A stretch of DNA of 64,000 bases from Clostridium sp. CAG:710 (GCA_000432595.1 HF996868.1:68104-132103); one strand, 5' to 3'; shown: positions 25,722 to 34,754, numbered from the stretch's first letter. Numbers and translations: made by a program. Notes: a model not told the origin generated them from the sequence alone.

Positions 25722-27230
25722 TATTGCTTTTTGTAATTGATTATCGTTTGCTTCTTTACGATTTGTGTAGTATTTTGGGTCTAGCTCTAATTCTACAGTA
25801 GGAGCAATTCCTTTTCCATCTATTTCTTCTCCCTTTGTAGTTAACCAATTTTGGGTTGTATATTTTATCATTGCTCCTGTTGATAGTGTTCTTGTCTTCT
25901 GTACTTTTCCTTTACCATATGTTGTTACACCTATTACTTCTGCATTTATATTTTCTTTTAATGCTGCTGTTAAAATTTCTGAAGCTGATGCGGTTGACTT
26001 ATTTACTAAAACTGCAACCTTTAGTTTTATTGATGGATCCTTTTTGCTTTTAATTTTATCTATCTTCCCTTTTGTATCCAATTGATAAATAATATCTCCT
26101 TTTTTAACAAACATTTCTGCTATTGATGTTACGCTTGTTAAATATCCACCAGTATTGCCTCTTAAATCTAGTATTAGAGAATCTACTTTTTTATTTTCTA
26201 ATTCTTTTTCTGCTTTTTCAAATTGTGCATATGTATTGTTAGCAAAAGTTGATATATTAATATAACCTATTTTTTTATCATTTTTTTCATATATTTTAGT
26301 TGTTACTGATTGTATATCAATCTTACCTCTTGTAATTTCAAATTCTTTTTCTTCTTTATCTCTTCTTATTGTTACTTTTACTTTAGTACCAGACTTTCCT
26401 TTTACTAAAGCTGATACTTCAGTTAATGTCATTCCTTTTACTGCTTTATCTCCAACTTTTATTAATGTATCATTTGCTTTTAGACCAGCTTTTTGTGCAG
26501 GACTATTTTCATATACTTTACTTATATATATTTCGCCATTTCTTCTGAATGTTATTTCTCCACCCATTCCTACATATTTGCCTTCTAATTCTTCATTTAA
26601 GGCTTCTGTTTTATCTTTATCTAAGTATTTTGAATATGGGTCATCTAAATAATCAACCATTCCTGAAATTGCCGCATTTATTAATTCTTTTTTATCAATT
26701 TTCTCATAATACTCATTTGTAATTGATTGATATGTTTCATTAAACTCTAAAAGTTCTGCCTCAGCCATTATTTTCTTTGATGTTTTATTAATCACATAAG
26801 AAACCTTTATTGTTAATGTAATTGAACACACCGCTGTTATTACCATTATGATTACTACTTCTAATAAATTAAATTTTGCGTTTGATTTATTTTTCTTGTT
26901 TTCTTTAACTTTTTTTGACTGTTCCTTTATTTGACTAGTAAATACTTCTTCATCTTGCTTTTTATCTATGTTATCATTTTCAATAACCTGTTCTTCTTCC
27001 TCTGGCTCCTCTTGCTTAAATACTTCTTCATCTTGTTTCTTGTCAATATTATCAAATATATTAATATCTTCTTTAAGTATGTTTTCTATGTTTGAACTTT
27101 TATTTACGTTTTTTTTGCGTGCTACATTCTTCTTAGCATGATTATTTTTATTACTAGCTACATTTTTCTTTGTTGAATTTACTTTTTTTCGGTTGGAATT
27201 TTTTCCCTTTTTATTATTTTCTGTTGCCAT
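25704..27230 (-). CDS. Membrane-anchored S41 C-terminal processing protease with PDZ domain
   Basis: The 508-residue protein starts with about 120 basic, Asn/Lys-rich then acidic residues, which include a duplicated NIDKKQDEEVF segment (61-71 and 87-97). One membrane segment follows (about 123-146). Outside are a helical region, a PDZ domain (about 220-300) and the S41 catalytic domain. The nucleophile is Ser415 in STASASE and the general base Lys440 in YGKGKVQ, 25 residues apart as in CtpA/Prc. Such proteases trim secreted or wall proteins. It is encoded 10 bases after a thioredoxin-fold membrane protein, which may be a partner. The long cytosolic N-terminus is unusual for the family. Confidence 0.92.
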   Translation of the reverse strand: MATENNKKGKNSNRKKVNSTKKNVASNKNNHAKKNVARKKNVNKSSNIENILKEDINIFDNIDKKQDEEVFKQEEPEEEEQVIENDNIDKKQDEEVFTSQIKEQSKKVKENKKNKSNAKFNLLEVVIIMVITAVCSITLTIKVSYVINKTSKKIMAEAELLEFNETYQSITNEYYEKIDKKELINAAISGMVDYLDDPYSKYLDKDKTEALNEELEGKYVGMGGEITFRRNGEIYISKVYENSPAQKAGLKANDTLIKVGDKAVKGMTLTEVSALVKGKSGTKVKVTIRRDKEEKEFEITRGKIDIQSVTTKIYEKNDKKIGYINISTFANNTYAQFEKAEKELENKKVDSLILDLRGNTGGYLTSVTSIAEMFVKKGDIIYQLDTKGKIDKIKSKKDPSIKLKVAVLVNKSTASASEILTAALKENINAEVIGVTTYGKGKVQKTRTLSTGAMIKYTTQNWLTTKGEEIDGKGIAPTVELELDPKYYTNRKEANDNQLQKAIEMMSK

Positions 27231-27240
27231 TTTATACCTC

Positions 27241-27750
27241 TTATCCTAAATTTTGTGAATAATCCTTAATATCTTCTATACCAGTTACAAATTTTGTTAC
27301 TTTTCCATTTTTAATTCTTATTAGAGTTGGATTTTCTACTTTTAGTTCATCTATATTTTTAGGTGTTCTATCTATATCTTCTCCATCTGCTATATAATTA
27401 GTATTGAATTTTTTATCCAAGTCCACTTTATATGTTTTTGTAGTGTTTTCTAATACCTGAGTAATTGTTTCAAGTAAATTTGCATCATCTCCACTAAACT
27501 CATAGAATAGTACAAAGTAGTCATCACTATTTTGTTTGAATGTTGTTTCTGCTAGAATCTCAACATATTGTATTGTTGGTTCTGTTTTCTTATCTTTCTT
27601 TAATTTGATTTCTCCAGTTAACACTGCGAATATTAAATAGATTAATACAAATACTATTATTACTCCTATTGCTATTTTTACTATTGTTGATGCCTCTGTT
27701 GAATTATTTCCTAAATTTCTTTCAATTACTTTTTTATTTTTATTTTTCAT
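27241..27750 (-). CDS. Membrane-anchored thioredoxin-fold-like protein without CxxC
   Basis: The 169-residue protein has a membrane segment at about 25-47 and an outer domain of about 115 residues. The pattern there (DDYFVLFYEFSGDDANLLET, later NPTLIRIKNGKVTKFVTG) resembles a thioredoxin fold: a first strand, a helix, and a Pro-bearing strand. The redox cysteine pair is missing, so a binding or chaperone role is more likely than disulfide exchange. It is in an operon with the S41 protease (stop-to-start gap 10 bases) and has a GGTGATAT ribosome site. Confidence 0.65.
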   Translation of the reverse strand: MKNKNKKVIERNLGNNSTEASTIVKIAIGVIIVFVLIYLIFAVLTGEIKLKKDKKTEPTIQYVEILAETTFKQNSDDYFVLFYEFSGDDANLLETITQVLENTTKTYKVDLDKKFNTNYIADGEDIDRTPKNIDELKVENPTLIRIKNGKVTKFVTGIEDIKDYSQNLG

Positions 27751-27787
27751 TTATATCACCTACTACTAATTCTAGCACAAAGAAAGA

Positions 27788-27814
27788 CAAAAATAAACAC
27801 AAAAGTGTTTATTT
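27788..27814 (-). terminator. Terminator overlapping the lipoprotein stop codon
   Basis: AAATAAACAC and GTGTTTATTT form a 10-bp stem with a TTTT loop and a following T-run on the minus strand. The TAA stop is inside the first arm. Confidence 0.85.
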
Positions 27815-28939
27815 CATAGTAGGTATTGAACTTATTGAACTTGCAATTTCAATTAACTCTATTTGACTCATAGCGTCTGATACTATGTAGTAATCTATTC
27901 CATTACTTGACCAGGTAATTGAATTATTGGTTAATGCGCCTATTGTATCTATTAGTAAATATGGTTCCCCTAATGTTGGTACTATGCTAAATTCATCACT
28001 TACTGAACTTGTCTCTTCTACTAATAAAAAGGGTTTTTCTCCATCAAATGTAAGGATTACTCTCTCTCCATCTGTTTTTGATACTTTTTCTTTATCTATT
28101 AATGATGTACCTGTTGGAATATATAATGGATATATAATATCATCAATCGCACTTGATTGCTCTGTTGTTTTGTCTTTATTATTGCCTGGCGCTTTATCAT
28201 TTATATTGTTATTGTTATTATTTTCTGTAGTAGTATTCTTATCTTTAGATGTTTGGTTATTATCATTATTATCTTTTGTATTATTTTTTAGTTTATCATC
28301 CGGATTTTCAATGTTGTCTATAATACTATTTAGGTCAAAATAATTAGAATTAAAATTGCTGTTGTAATCTATGTTATCGAATTTCATTGTCATTTGTGTT
28401 ATTCCATTGTTATTTTGAACTTCTATTGTTTTTAAATTTAATTTATTATCTAGAGTTATTACTTGTTTTGATAGTTCTGTGTTGTTTGGATAATTTACCT
28501 TTGTAGTAAATATGTAATTGCCATCTTTTTCTTCAAATTTTCTTTCTGTATCATTTTTTATGTCATTAAGTATAGATGATAATAAATATATTTGTGAATT
28601 ATTTTTTGGCCAATCACTTTGGAATTTAAAGCTTTTATTTAGAGATGGTGTAACTACATAAACTCCATCACTGTTTTTTAGAATTATTTGCTCATGATTA
28701 TTTGATTTATTAATTAAACTTACTCTGTAGTTATTATCTTTTTTATAACTTGCATCTACTGTATATTGATAAGTATCATCATTATTTGTTATCTCTAATG
28801 TTCCTGTTACTCTATAGCTGCCCGCTTTATCGATTTTTTTCTTAAAATCTTTTATTGCATCATCCTCTCCATATTTTCCACACCCAACTAATAGAAGTGT
28901 AAAGAAAAAAATCATCAAAAATAAAATTTTCTTTTTCAT
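27809..28939 (-). CDS. GerS/YdcC-like lipoprotein
   Basis: The 376-residue lipoprotein has a signal peptide with lipobox LLVGC (Cys20). A LolA/LppX-like beta domain follows (about 25-210, starting IKDFKKKIDKAGSYRVTGTL). Next come an Asn/Lys/Thr-rich linker (about 215-265) and a C-terminal domain of DUF4367 type (about 268-376, YPLYIPTGTSLID to IASSISSIPTMK). This arrangement matches YdcC and GerS lipoproteins, which in spore formers act in cortex modification and germination. No other sporulation gene is in the window, so a general envelope role is equally possible. GGGGTGAA precedes the ATG. Confidence 0.78.
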   Translation of the reverse strand: MKKKILFLMIFFFTLLLVGCGKYGEDDAIKDFKKKIDKAGSYRVTGTLEITNNDDTYQYTVDASYKKDNNYRVSLINKSNNHEQIILKNSDGVYVVTPSLNKSFKFQSDWPKNNSQIYLLSSILNDIKNDTERKFEEKDGNYIFTTKVNYPNNTELSKQVITLDNKLNLKTIEVQNNNGITQMTMKFDNIDYNSNFNSNYFDLNSIIDNIENPDDKLKNNTKDNNDNNQTSKDKNTTTENNNNNNINDKAPGNNKDKTTEQSSAIDDIIYPLYIPTGTSLIDKEKVSKTDGERVILTFDGEKPFLLVEETSSVSDEFSIVPTLGEPYLLIDTIGALTNNSITWSSNGIDYYIVSDAMSQIELIEIASSISSIPTMK

Positions 28940-29056
28940 ATTTCACCCCAACTTTTTATTTTCATTTAATTATATGGTTATCTTTTTTTTATATTACCGA
29001 ATAAAATAAGAATTTTTGTTTATTATAATAGTGAGTTAGTAAAAAGGAGGAAGATT

Positions 29057-29245
29057 ATGAAAACACTTCAAAGAATAGCTTTAGTTTTAACTATAATTGG
29101 AGCATTAAATTGGGGACTTATTGGATTTTTTGATTTCAATCTAGTTACAGCTTTATTTGGTGCGAATAACGTTGTTTCAAGAATAATATATTCGTTAATT
29201 GCTATTGCAGGTATAATTAATATTGGTCTATTTTTTGAGGACTAG
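29057..29245 (+). CDS. DUF378 small membrane protein
   Basis: The 62-residue protein has two hydrophobic helices and the family signature LTIIGALNWGLIGFFDFNLV. The function of DUF378 proteins is unknown. A strong AAAGGAGGAAG site precedes the ATG and a TATAAT box lies at 29024-29029, though no convincing -35 box is seen. It is a single-gene unit ended by a clear terminator. Confidence 0.88.
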   Translation: MKTLQRIALVLTIIGALNWGLIGFFDFNLVTALFGANNVVSRIIYSLIAIAGIINIGLFFED

Positions 29246-29272
29246 AAAAGGAAGCTCTTAGGCTTCCTTTTA
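29246..29272. terminator. Terminator after the DUF378 gene
   Basis: AAAAGGAAGC and GCTTCCTTTT form a 10-bp stem with a 6-base loop. It is symmetrical enough to serve the convergent cdaR gene as well. Confidence 0.88.
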
Positions 29273-30616
29273 TTCTGCACTTATTCTTACTTTAACTTTC
29301 TTTGCTTTAGATGTATATGTTATTTTATTATCATTTCCAGTTACTTTTATTTCCACTTCGTGTTCTCCAACTGATAAATCTGCTAGGTCTATATATGCAT
29401 TTATTTTTGATGAATCAATGTCTTTTATAACTGATTCACTACCGCTTATTATCACTGTTACACTACTATCTTCTTTACTTAATGCCTGTACCTTTAATCC
29501 TGATGCTAAGTTAATTGAATTTATTCTTACATCAGGTATTTCTTTAGTTACAATATTATCAACTACCATATTTACGGTAATTTTAGTTGTACTCATTTCT
29601 CTTACACCAGCTGGTTTTTTTAGATTAACGTTATATTTTTTATTACCTTTTATTCCGCTTATATCTATTTGCGCAGTTACATATTCAATATCTTCTAGTG
29701 CTTGATCAGAACCATATATAGTTACTGAAGAGACATTAGATGTTAATGATTTAATTGCTTTGTTATCAAGTGAACCTTTTGTTTCAATTTTAATTGGAAC
29801 TGTTTTACTAGGAGAACTTAGTTTTATGGTTGCATCTACTTTTTCTGGTACTATTTCAACATCTAGTACATTTCCTTCTTGGTCATATGCTACTAATGGA
29901 ACATCCTTCATAGTGACACTTCCAACTTTAGGATTAGTTAAATTATCAAAATCTATTAATGCTTTTACTGATGCAACTTTGGCTAGTTTATATTCTGCAC
30001 CTTTTATTATTACATTATCTCTACTTAGAGTAACTGATTCAATGTTTAACTTAGTATCAAGTCTATCTTTATGTATAACATCGTATGTAAGTTCTCTGTT
30101 TGCAGACATTTTTTCATATACAACAACAGTTACTATAGATGGATCTATTTTATATTCTACAGAGGAAACTTGTTGTTTATATTTAGTTGCTACACGATGA
30201 GTTCCGGGTTTTAAGTCTTGTAAGTCTAATGTTATTTCATCTGCAGGATATTGTTTTGCTAAATAAACATCCCATTTTCTACCAATTAAGGTTACATCTG
30301 CAGTTTTAGGTACTCCCTCTACTACATATAATTCTTCATTGTATATAGCGCGTACTGGTTGACTATATAAAACTTCTGCTGAATTATCAACAAGTGTTGT
30401 GGTTTTTTGATCTACTGTATAAAATATTAAGAATGCTGCTATTAAGGATATTATTAATAATGATTGCTTGTTCATTAATACTCTTTCAATACCTTTTTTA
30501 TTAGATTTGAAAAGGTTGCCAAATCCCATTATGAACTTTGTTATTGGAGTAATTATGTATTTATCAAAAACATCAGCTATACTTTTAAATATACTTTTTT
30601 TATTTGTCTTCTTCAT
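29270..30616 (-). CDS. cdaR: CdaR, YbbR-domain regulator of diadenylate cyclase
   Basis: The 448-residue protein has one N-terminal membrane segment (about residues 49-66) and then four repeated YbbR beta domains outside, marked by repeats such as VTVVVYEK, VPLVAYDQEGN and VPIKIETKG. CdaR binds and regulates the membrane cyclase CdaA. The start at 30616 is placed 8 bases after AGAGGA; the ATG at 30625 overlaps that site. It overlaps cdaA by 17 bases. The glmM gene that normally follows in this cluster is absent here. Confidence 0.92.
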   Translation of the reverse strand: MKKTNKKSIFKSIADVFDKYIITPITKFIMGFGNLFKSNKKGIERVLMNKQSLLIISLIAAFLIFYTVDQKTTTLVDNSAEVLYSQPVRAIYNEELYVVEGVPKTADVTLIGRKWDVYLAKQYPADEITLDLQDLKPGTHRVATKYKQQVSSVEYKIDPSIVTVVVYEKMSANRELTYDVIHKDRLDTKLNIESVTLSRDNVIIKGAEYKLAKVASVKALIDFDNLTNPKVGSVTMKDVPLVAYDQEGNVLDVEIVPEKVDATIKLSSPSKTVPIKIETKGSLDNKAIKSLTSNVSSVTIYGSDQALEDIEYVTAQIDISGIKGNKKYNVNLKKPAGVREMSTTKITVNMVVDNIVTKEIPDVRINSINLASGLKVQALSKEDSSVTVIISGSESVIKDIDSSKINAYIDLADLSVGEHEVEIKVTGNDNKITYTSKAKKVKVRISAE

Positions 30617-31421
30617 AATTATCATCCTCTTCTACTTCTTCAATATCTTGTTTTGGTCTTAATTCATCAATTAACATCATTCTTATATCATCAATTGTAA
30701 GATTATAGAATAGTTCACCCTTTACTGCGATTGATAATCTTCCAGTTTCTTCAGATACAACAAGTGCTATTGCATCAGTTTCTTCTGCTATGCCTAATGC
30801 CGCTCTATGTCTAGTACCTAATCTTTTATTTGTCTTTGGATTACTACTAGTTGGGAAAACTGCACCTGCACAGCTTATTTTATCACCTTGAATGATTACA
30901 CCACCATCGTGTAATGGGTTGTTAGGGAAAAATATTGATATTAGTAATTCACTAGTTATATCACCATATATCTTCTTAGCTTTTTCTATGTAATCACGTA
31001 AGCTTACATCACGTTCTATTACTATTAAAGCTCCGATTTTCATTTTTCGTAAATATTCCATTGCTTGTACTATTTCATATACAAGTCTTTCTCTTTCATC
31101 TACTGTAAGTACTTTATGCCTTCCTAAAAGTTGGCTTCTTCCAAGCTGCTCTAATACTGTCCTAATTTCTGGTTGAAATATTATTATTAAGGCAAGTGGC
31201 CCCCACATAATTATGTACTCTAGTAATAGTCCAATTGTTACGAAATTAAATATATCACTAATTACTTTTAGAACAATTACTATAACCACACCTTTAAATA
31301 TCAAGGTTAATTTTACACTATTTCTAATGCTTTTTAATATGTAATATAGTACTAGCCATACCAACAAAATATCTATGGTTTTGTTTAATATGGACATAAC
31401 ACTTTCTAAAGTTATACTCAT
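30600..31421 (-). CDS. cdaA: Diadenylate cyclase CdaA (c-di-AMP synthase)
   Basis: It makes c-di-AMP from two ATP. The 273-residue protein has three N-terminal membrane segments (up to about residue 85) and a DAC domain with HDGGVII (171-177) and GTRHRAALG (202-210), the ATP-binding motifs; the usual DGA is DGG here. The C-terminus is very acidic. c-di-AMP controls potassium and osmolyte uptake and wall balance in Firmicutes. AGATGGAGGA precedes the ATG, and the leader contains an 8-bp inverted repeat. Confidence 0.95.
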   Translation of the reverse strand: MSITLESVMSILNKTIDILLVWLVLYYILKSIRNSVKLTLIFKGVVIVIVLKVISDIFNFVTIGLLLEYIIMWGPLALIIIFQPEIRTVLEQLGRSQLLGRHKVLTVDERERLVYEIVQAMEYLRKMKIGALIVIERDVSLRDYIEKAKKIYGDITSELLISIFFPNNPLHDGGVIIQGDKISCAGAVFPTSSNPKTNKRLGTRHRAALGIAEETDAIALVVSEETGRLSIAVKGELFYNLTIDDIRMMLIDELRPKQDIEEVEEDDNYEEDK

Positions 31422-31434
31422 TTTATTCCTCCAT

Positions 31435-31469
31435 CTTCATATAGTTACTATCTTGGGCTTAATATGAAG
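31435..31469 (-). promoter_or_regulatory. Inverted repeat in the cdaA leader
   Basis: CTTCATAT and ATATGAAG are perfect 8-base arms around a 19-base loop. The 3' arm ends just before the GGAGGA ribosome site of cdaA, so a hairpin could modulate translation. It does not look like the known c-di-AMP (ydaO) riboswitch, which is larger. Confidence 0.4.
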
Positions 31470-31563
31470 AATAAATATTATGATTTTCACACTAAGCAAG
31501 TATCACTAACTATTCCCTCTATTCTTTTATTATAATATCACATCTTTTATTTTTTTTCTATTA

Positions 31564-32865
31564 CTATTTACCATATTCTTGAACTAATTTTTTAAAATGT
31601 TCTCCACGCTTTTCAAAATTTAAGTAAAATCCATAACTTGCGGCCGCTGGTGACAATAGACATGTTTTGTTGTCTTTTGTGACTTTATACGACATTTTTA
31701 CTGCTTCTTCCATATCTTTTACGCAAAATATATGTTTAGTTTGTGTATACTTTTCTAAGAGACATTTTATTCTTTCTTGGGTTGCTGGTAGCAAAATTAT
31801 GTTTTGAACAGAACTTGTGGATAAAAATTCAGCAAGTGGTGTATAATCTAGGCCTCTATCCATACCACCTATTATTATAGTATCAACATCATTTATACTT
31901 TTTACAGCATTTATTACAGCTTCTTGGGCAGTTGCGATTGAATCATTATAAAACTTTATGTTTTTAAACCTTCCAACATATTCTAATCTATGTTCCAATC
32001 CCTTGAATGTTTTAACTGCTGATAGGGCATCCTCTACTTTTACACCTAGTATATTGGTTGCCATTATTGCGGTAATAATATTTTTTTTATTATGCTCTCC
32101 AAGTAGGCTTGTTTCTATTTTAGATGTGTCTATATTTAATGGATTATCATCTATATATAATTTATGTGCTACTAAATTATCTATTTCTTCTTGTTTTATG
32201 TATTTAAAAATATCGCCATATATTAGATAATCATTTTCATTAAGGTATTTATATATGTTCTTTTTACATCTTACATAAGCATCTATTCCTGTATAATGAT
32301 CAAGATGTTCTTCATATACATTTAATAATATCGCAATGTGTGGACTTTTTTTCACATATTCAAGTTGGTGACAAGACAGTTCATATACAAGTATTGTTTC
32401 ATCTTTTAATTTGTCAATAACATTAAATGATGGTACTCCTATATTTCCAATCAAATATACATCATATCCATTATTTTTTAATATGTGGTATATAAGTGAT
32501 GAGGTTGTGCTTTTACCTTTTGTTCCTGTAATACCTACTATTTTATTTGGACAAAATCTTAAGAACATATCTGTTAGAGAAGTTATTTTTTCTTTTTCTT
32601 TGTCACTAATATAATCTTTTATTATTATTCCAGGAGATTTTATTACTAAATCATAATCTTTAGTTGAATCTAAATAGTTATCCCCACAGTGTTTTTCTAC
32701 ATTATCTATATCTATTTCATTTTTATCAGCAATACCTAGTGATTTATATTTAATATTGTTTTCCTTTATAAAATTATATGCCGATTTTCCTTCTCTACCG
32801 AATCCTAATATTAGGATTTTTTTATTTGTTAGAAATTCAATTATTTTATTTTTCATTTGTATCAT
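31564..32865 (-). CDS. murD: MurD-type ligase, UDP-MurNAc-L-alanine:glutamate ligase
   Basis: It adds glutamate to UDP-MurNAc-L-Ala. The 433 residues contain the N-terminal dinucleotide-like fold (ILILGFGREGKSA), the ATP loop GITGTKGKST (about 111-120), the central HLDHYTG and the C-terminal AAASYGFYLNFEKRGEHFK typical of MurD. The start overlaps the end of the MurL-like gene by 20 bases (an alternative ATG is at 32856). Because of that neighbour the substrate may be L-glutamate, as in the MurD2 enzymes paired with MurL, rather than D-glutamate. The sequence alone does not decide this. Confidence 0.9.
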   Translation of the reverse strand: MIQMKNKIIEFLTNKKILILGFGREGKSAYNFIKENNIKYKSLGIADKNEIDIDNVEKHCGDNYLDSTKDYDLVIKSPGIIIKDYISDKEKEKITSLTDMFLRFCPNKIVGITGTKGKSTTSSLIYHILKNNGYDVYLIGNIGVPSFNVIDKLKDETILVYELSCHQLEYVKKSPHIAILLNVYEEHLDHYTGIDAYVRCKKNIYKYLNENDYLIYGDIFKYIKQEEIDNLVAHKLYIDDNPLNIDTSKIETSLLGEHNKKNIITAIMATNILGVKVEDALSAVKTFKGLEHRLEYVGRFKNIKFYNDSIATAQEAVINAVKSINDVDTIIIGGMDRGLDYTPLAEFLSTSSVQNIILLPATQERIKCLLEKYTQTKHIFCVKDMEEAVKMSYKVTKDNKTCLLSPAAASYGFYLNFEKRGEHFKKLVQEYGK

Positions 32866-34192
32866 ATCCCATCATCTTTAGAAAATTTTCATTTATAAAG
32901 TTTTCTGTATTAAAATAGTTTTCCACATTATAAGTTTTATTTGGATTATAAAGGTTATCTTTATAGTATTTCAAAAGCTTTGGAAGTTTTTTATATTTTT
33001 CTACTGCTAGTTTTAATGCATAGTCAACTTCTTCTTTTGTTCCAACGCACTCAAACGGCTTATTATAGTTGTTATTTATAAGTCCTAACAGCATATCTTT
33101 ATTCTCTTCATTATCAAGCATGTTATTGTGGAAAATTTCTATTAGCTTTTTCTCATCCACAAATGGATATAACATTATAAATACATATAAGCATTTTGAA
33201 CAAGCTCCACACCATGTATTTCTTTTACTTCCTATGTTACAGCTTCTAAATATATCTAAATATTTAGGTGCTTTTAAAAATCTTTGTAATATTTCAAATT
33301 CATTCCAACATCTTAGTATGCTAAAATATTCAATATATGGCGTAAAGTACTTCATTGTATATTCTCTAAAATCACGTTCAAACTCAAAACTCTTTGAGTA
33401 TTGATGATTAATGTTTAGTCCTTCAACATTGCCTTCATTAGCACTTGCTTCATTTGACAACACAATATATTTTTTATTATTTAAATATGCCATGATATAT
33501 GAAGCAAAGGCTAGACATGAGGAAAATGGTACATGTCCATTATAAAAACCTTGCTTATTTAGTTCCAACATTAATGGATCAAGCGTTACATTAAAGGATA
33601 ATATGTCCTTGTCTTTATAACCAGCAGTATGAATTGCATTTAAACTTGCTAAGTCATCCGGATAAATGTTTCTTTTATATAGAAAACAACTATTTTTAGA
33701 TTTCTCTGGTTTTAATATCTCTAATGTTACGATTGAATCTTTTCCTCCGCCTATTGGAATCAAATTTCCAATAAAGGTGTCTTTTACATTAAATGCACAA
33801 GATTGATCTTGAGCTTCAATATCTAGGAAATCATTATATTTAATATCTAGTTTATTTTTATATAATAATTCTCCCAGTCCATTATAAAATAGTTTCTTAA
33901 AGAATTCTTTTTGTTCTTTATTCAAACTACCACACTCTATTATAAACTTTTTTGCTATTGTTAATTTGTAGTAGTTTATTGCATTTATTATTCCAAAATT
34001 AAAGAATAAGTATTCTAAGAAGTTCTTATCTATATTTTTATTTGTTATATTTTCTCTATATATAGTCACAACTGGTTTAAATTCATAATCCGAAATTTTA
34101 TATACATATGTTACAGTGATTTTATCTTCATTATAAATTACCTTATAATCTTTATATATAAAGGTATTATATTTTTCTCTTATATCAAGCAT
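32846..34192 (-). CDS. murL: MurL-like UDP-MurNAc-L-Ala-L-Glu epimerase
   Basis: The 448-residue protein carries an ATP-pyrophosphatase-like loop GGGKDS (148-153), the block LSNEASANEGNV, then NHQYSKSFEFERDF (245-275), and a cysteine group Cys318, Cys328, Cys331, Cys334 (WCGACSKC). This matches my recollection of MurL, the ATP-dependent enzyme first described in Xanthomonas. MurL inverts the glutamate of UDP-MurNAc-L-Ala-L-Glu to the D form after MurD2 has added L-Glu. The direct overlap with murD supports this. The start at 34192 has CAAGGAGG 6 bases upstream. A QueC-like enzyme is the main alternative. Confidence 0.78.
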   Translation of the reverse strand: MLDIREKYNTFIYKDYKVIYNEDKITVTYVYKISDYEFKPVVTIYRENITNKNIDKNFLEYLFFNFGIINAINYYKLTIAKKFIIECGSLNKEQKEFFKKLFYNGLGELLYKNKLDIKYNDFLDIEAQDQSCAFNVKDTFIGNLIPIGGGKDSIVTLEILKPEKSKNSCFLYKRNIYPDDLASLNAIHTAGYKDKDILSFNVTLDPLMLELNKQGFYNGHVPFSSCLAFASYIMAYLNNKKYIVLSNEASANEGNVEGLNINHQYSKSFEFERDFREYTMKYFTPYIEYFSILRCWNEFEILQRFLKAPKYLDIFRSCNIGSKRNTWCGACSKCLYVFIMLYPFVDEKKLIEIFHNNMLDNEENKDMLLGLINNNYNKPFECVGTKEEVDYALKLAVEKYKKLPKLLKYYKDNLYNPNKTYNVENYFNTENFINENFLKMMGYDTNEK

Positions 34193-34193
34193 G

Positions 34194-34733
34194 TTATACC
34201 TCCTTGTTTTTTGAATAATAACTATCAATTGATGCGACTAAAAACTTAGCTTCATCATCTATTACATAATCTAACTCGCTTTTATGGTCATATTTAATTC
34301 TTTCAGTTATAAATGATGTACATAATTTATCTACAATATCAGAATCTTCAAATACAACTTTTGTTTTTCCTACACCATATTTTTCAAGGCCAATGTTAAT
34401 CATACTTATTGTATTGTAATATTCACTATTTTCTGAAGTTTTCTTTTTCCTATAATAATAGTATGTCTTTACCGCATTTTTAATTAATTCCATTCTTATG
34501 GCTGTATATCCACAATTTATTAAATCTTCTCTTATATTGTTTTCTCTTGAAAAGTAGTCATAATTTTTATTTAATGCAACTTCTTTTAATGCATTTGTTG
34601 TATTTTTTAATGCATAATTCATTGCCTCTTCTCTAGTTATTTCTGTATTACTTTTAAAATATTCTTCAAATGATATTTTAAACATTAGATAACAAGATCT
34701 ATCTATTATTTCAAGTGCTTTTATATGAATCAC
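34194..34733 (-). CDS. Unknown helical protein preceding murL
   Basis: No family is recognised in the 179 residues, which are mostly helical and charged with no signal or membrane segment. The stop lies just before the murL start and the murL ribosome site is inside its end, so the three genes form an operon with murD. It is preceded by a good promoter. The annotated start is GTG at 34733, which lies directly against the GGGAG site; the next in-frame ATG is about 13-17 codons later, so the true start is uncertain. A role in the same wall pathway is only suggested by position. Confidence 0.65.
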   Translation of the reverse strand: MIHIKALEIIDRSCYLMFKISFEEYFKSNTEITREEAMNYALKNTTNALKEVALNKNYDYFSRENNIREDLINCGYTAIRMELIKNAVKTYYYYRKKKTSENSEYYNTISMINIGLEKYGVGKTKVVFEDSDIVDKLCTSFITERIKYDHKSELDYVIDDEAKFLVASIDSYYSKNKEV

Positions 34734-34754
34734 TCCCTATTAATTTCTATAAAT

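Noticed and set aside
29057..29245. The 62-residue plus-strand frame could be a shadow
   Set aside because: Kept as real: it has AAAGGAGG, a family signature and a dedicated terminator.
31422..31563. A ydaO-type c-di-AMP riboswitch before cdaA
   Set aside because: The intergenic space is short and the conserved pairing pattern is not visible; only a simple inverted repeat is seen.
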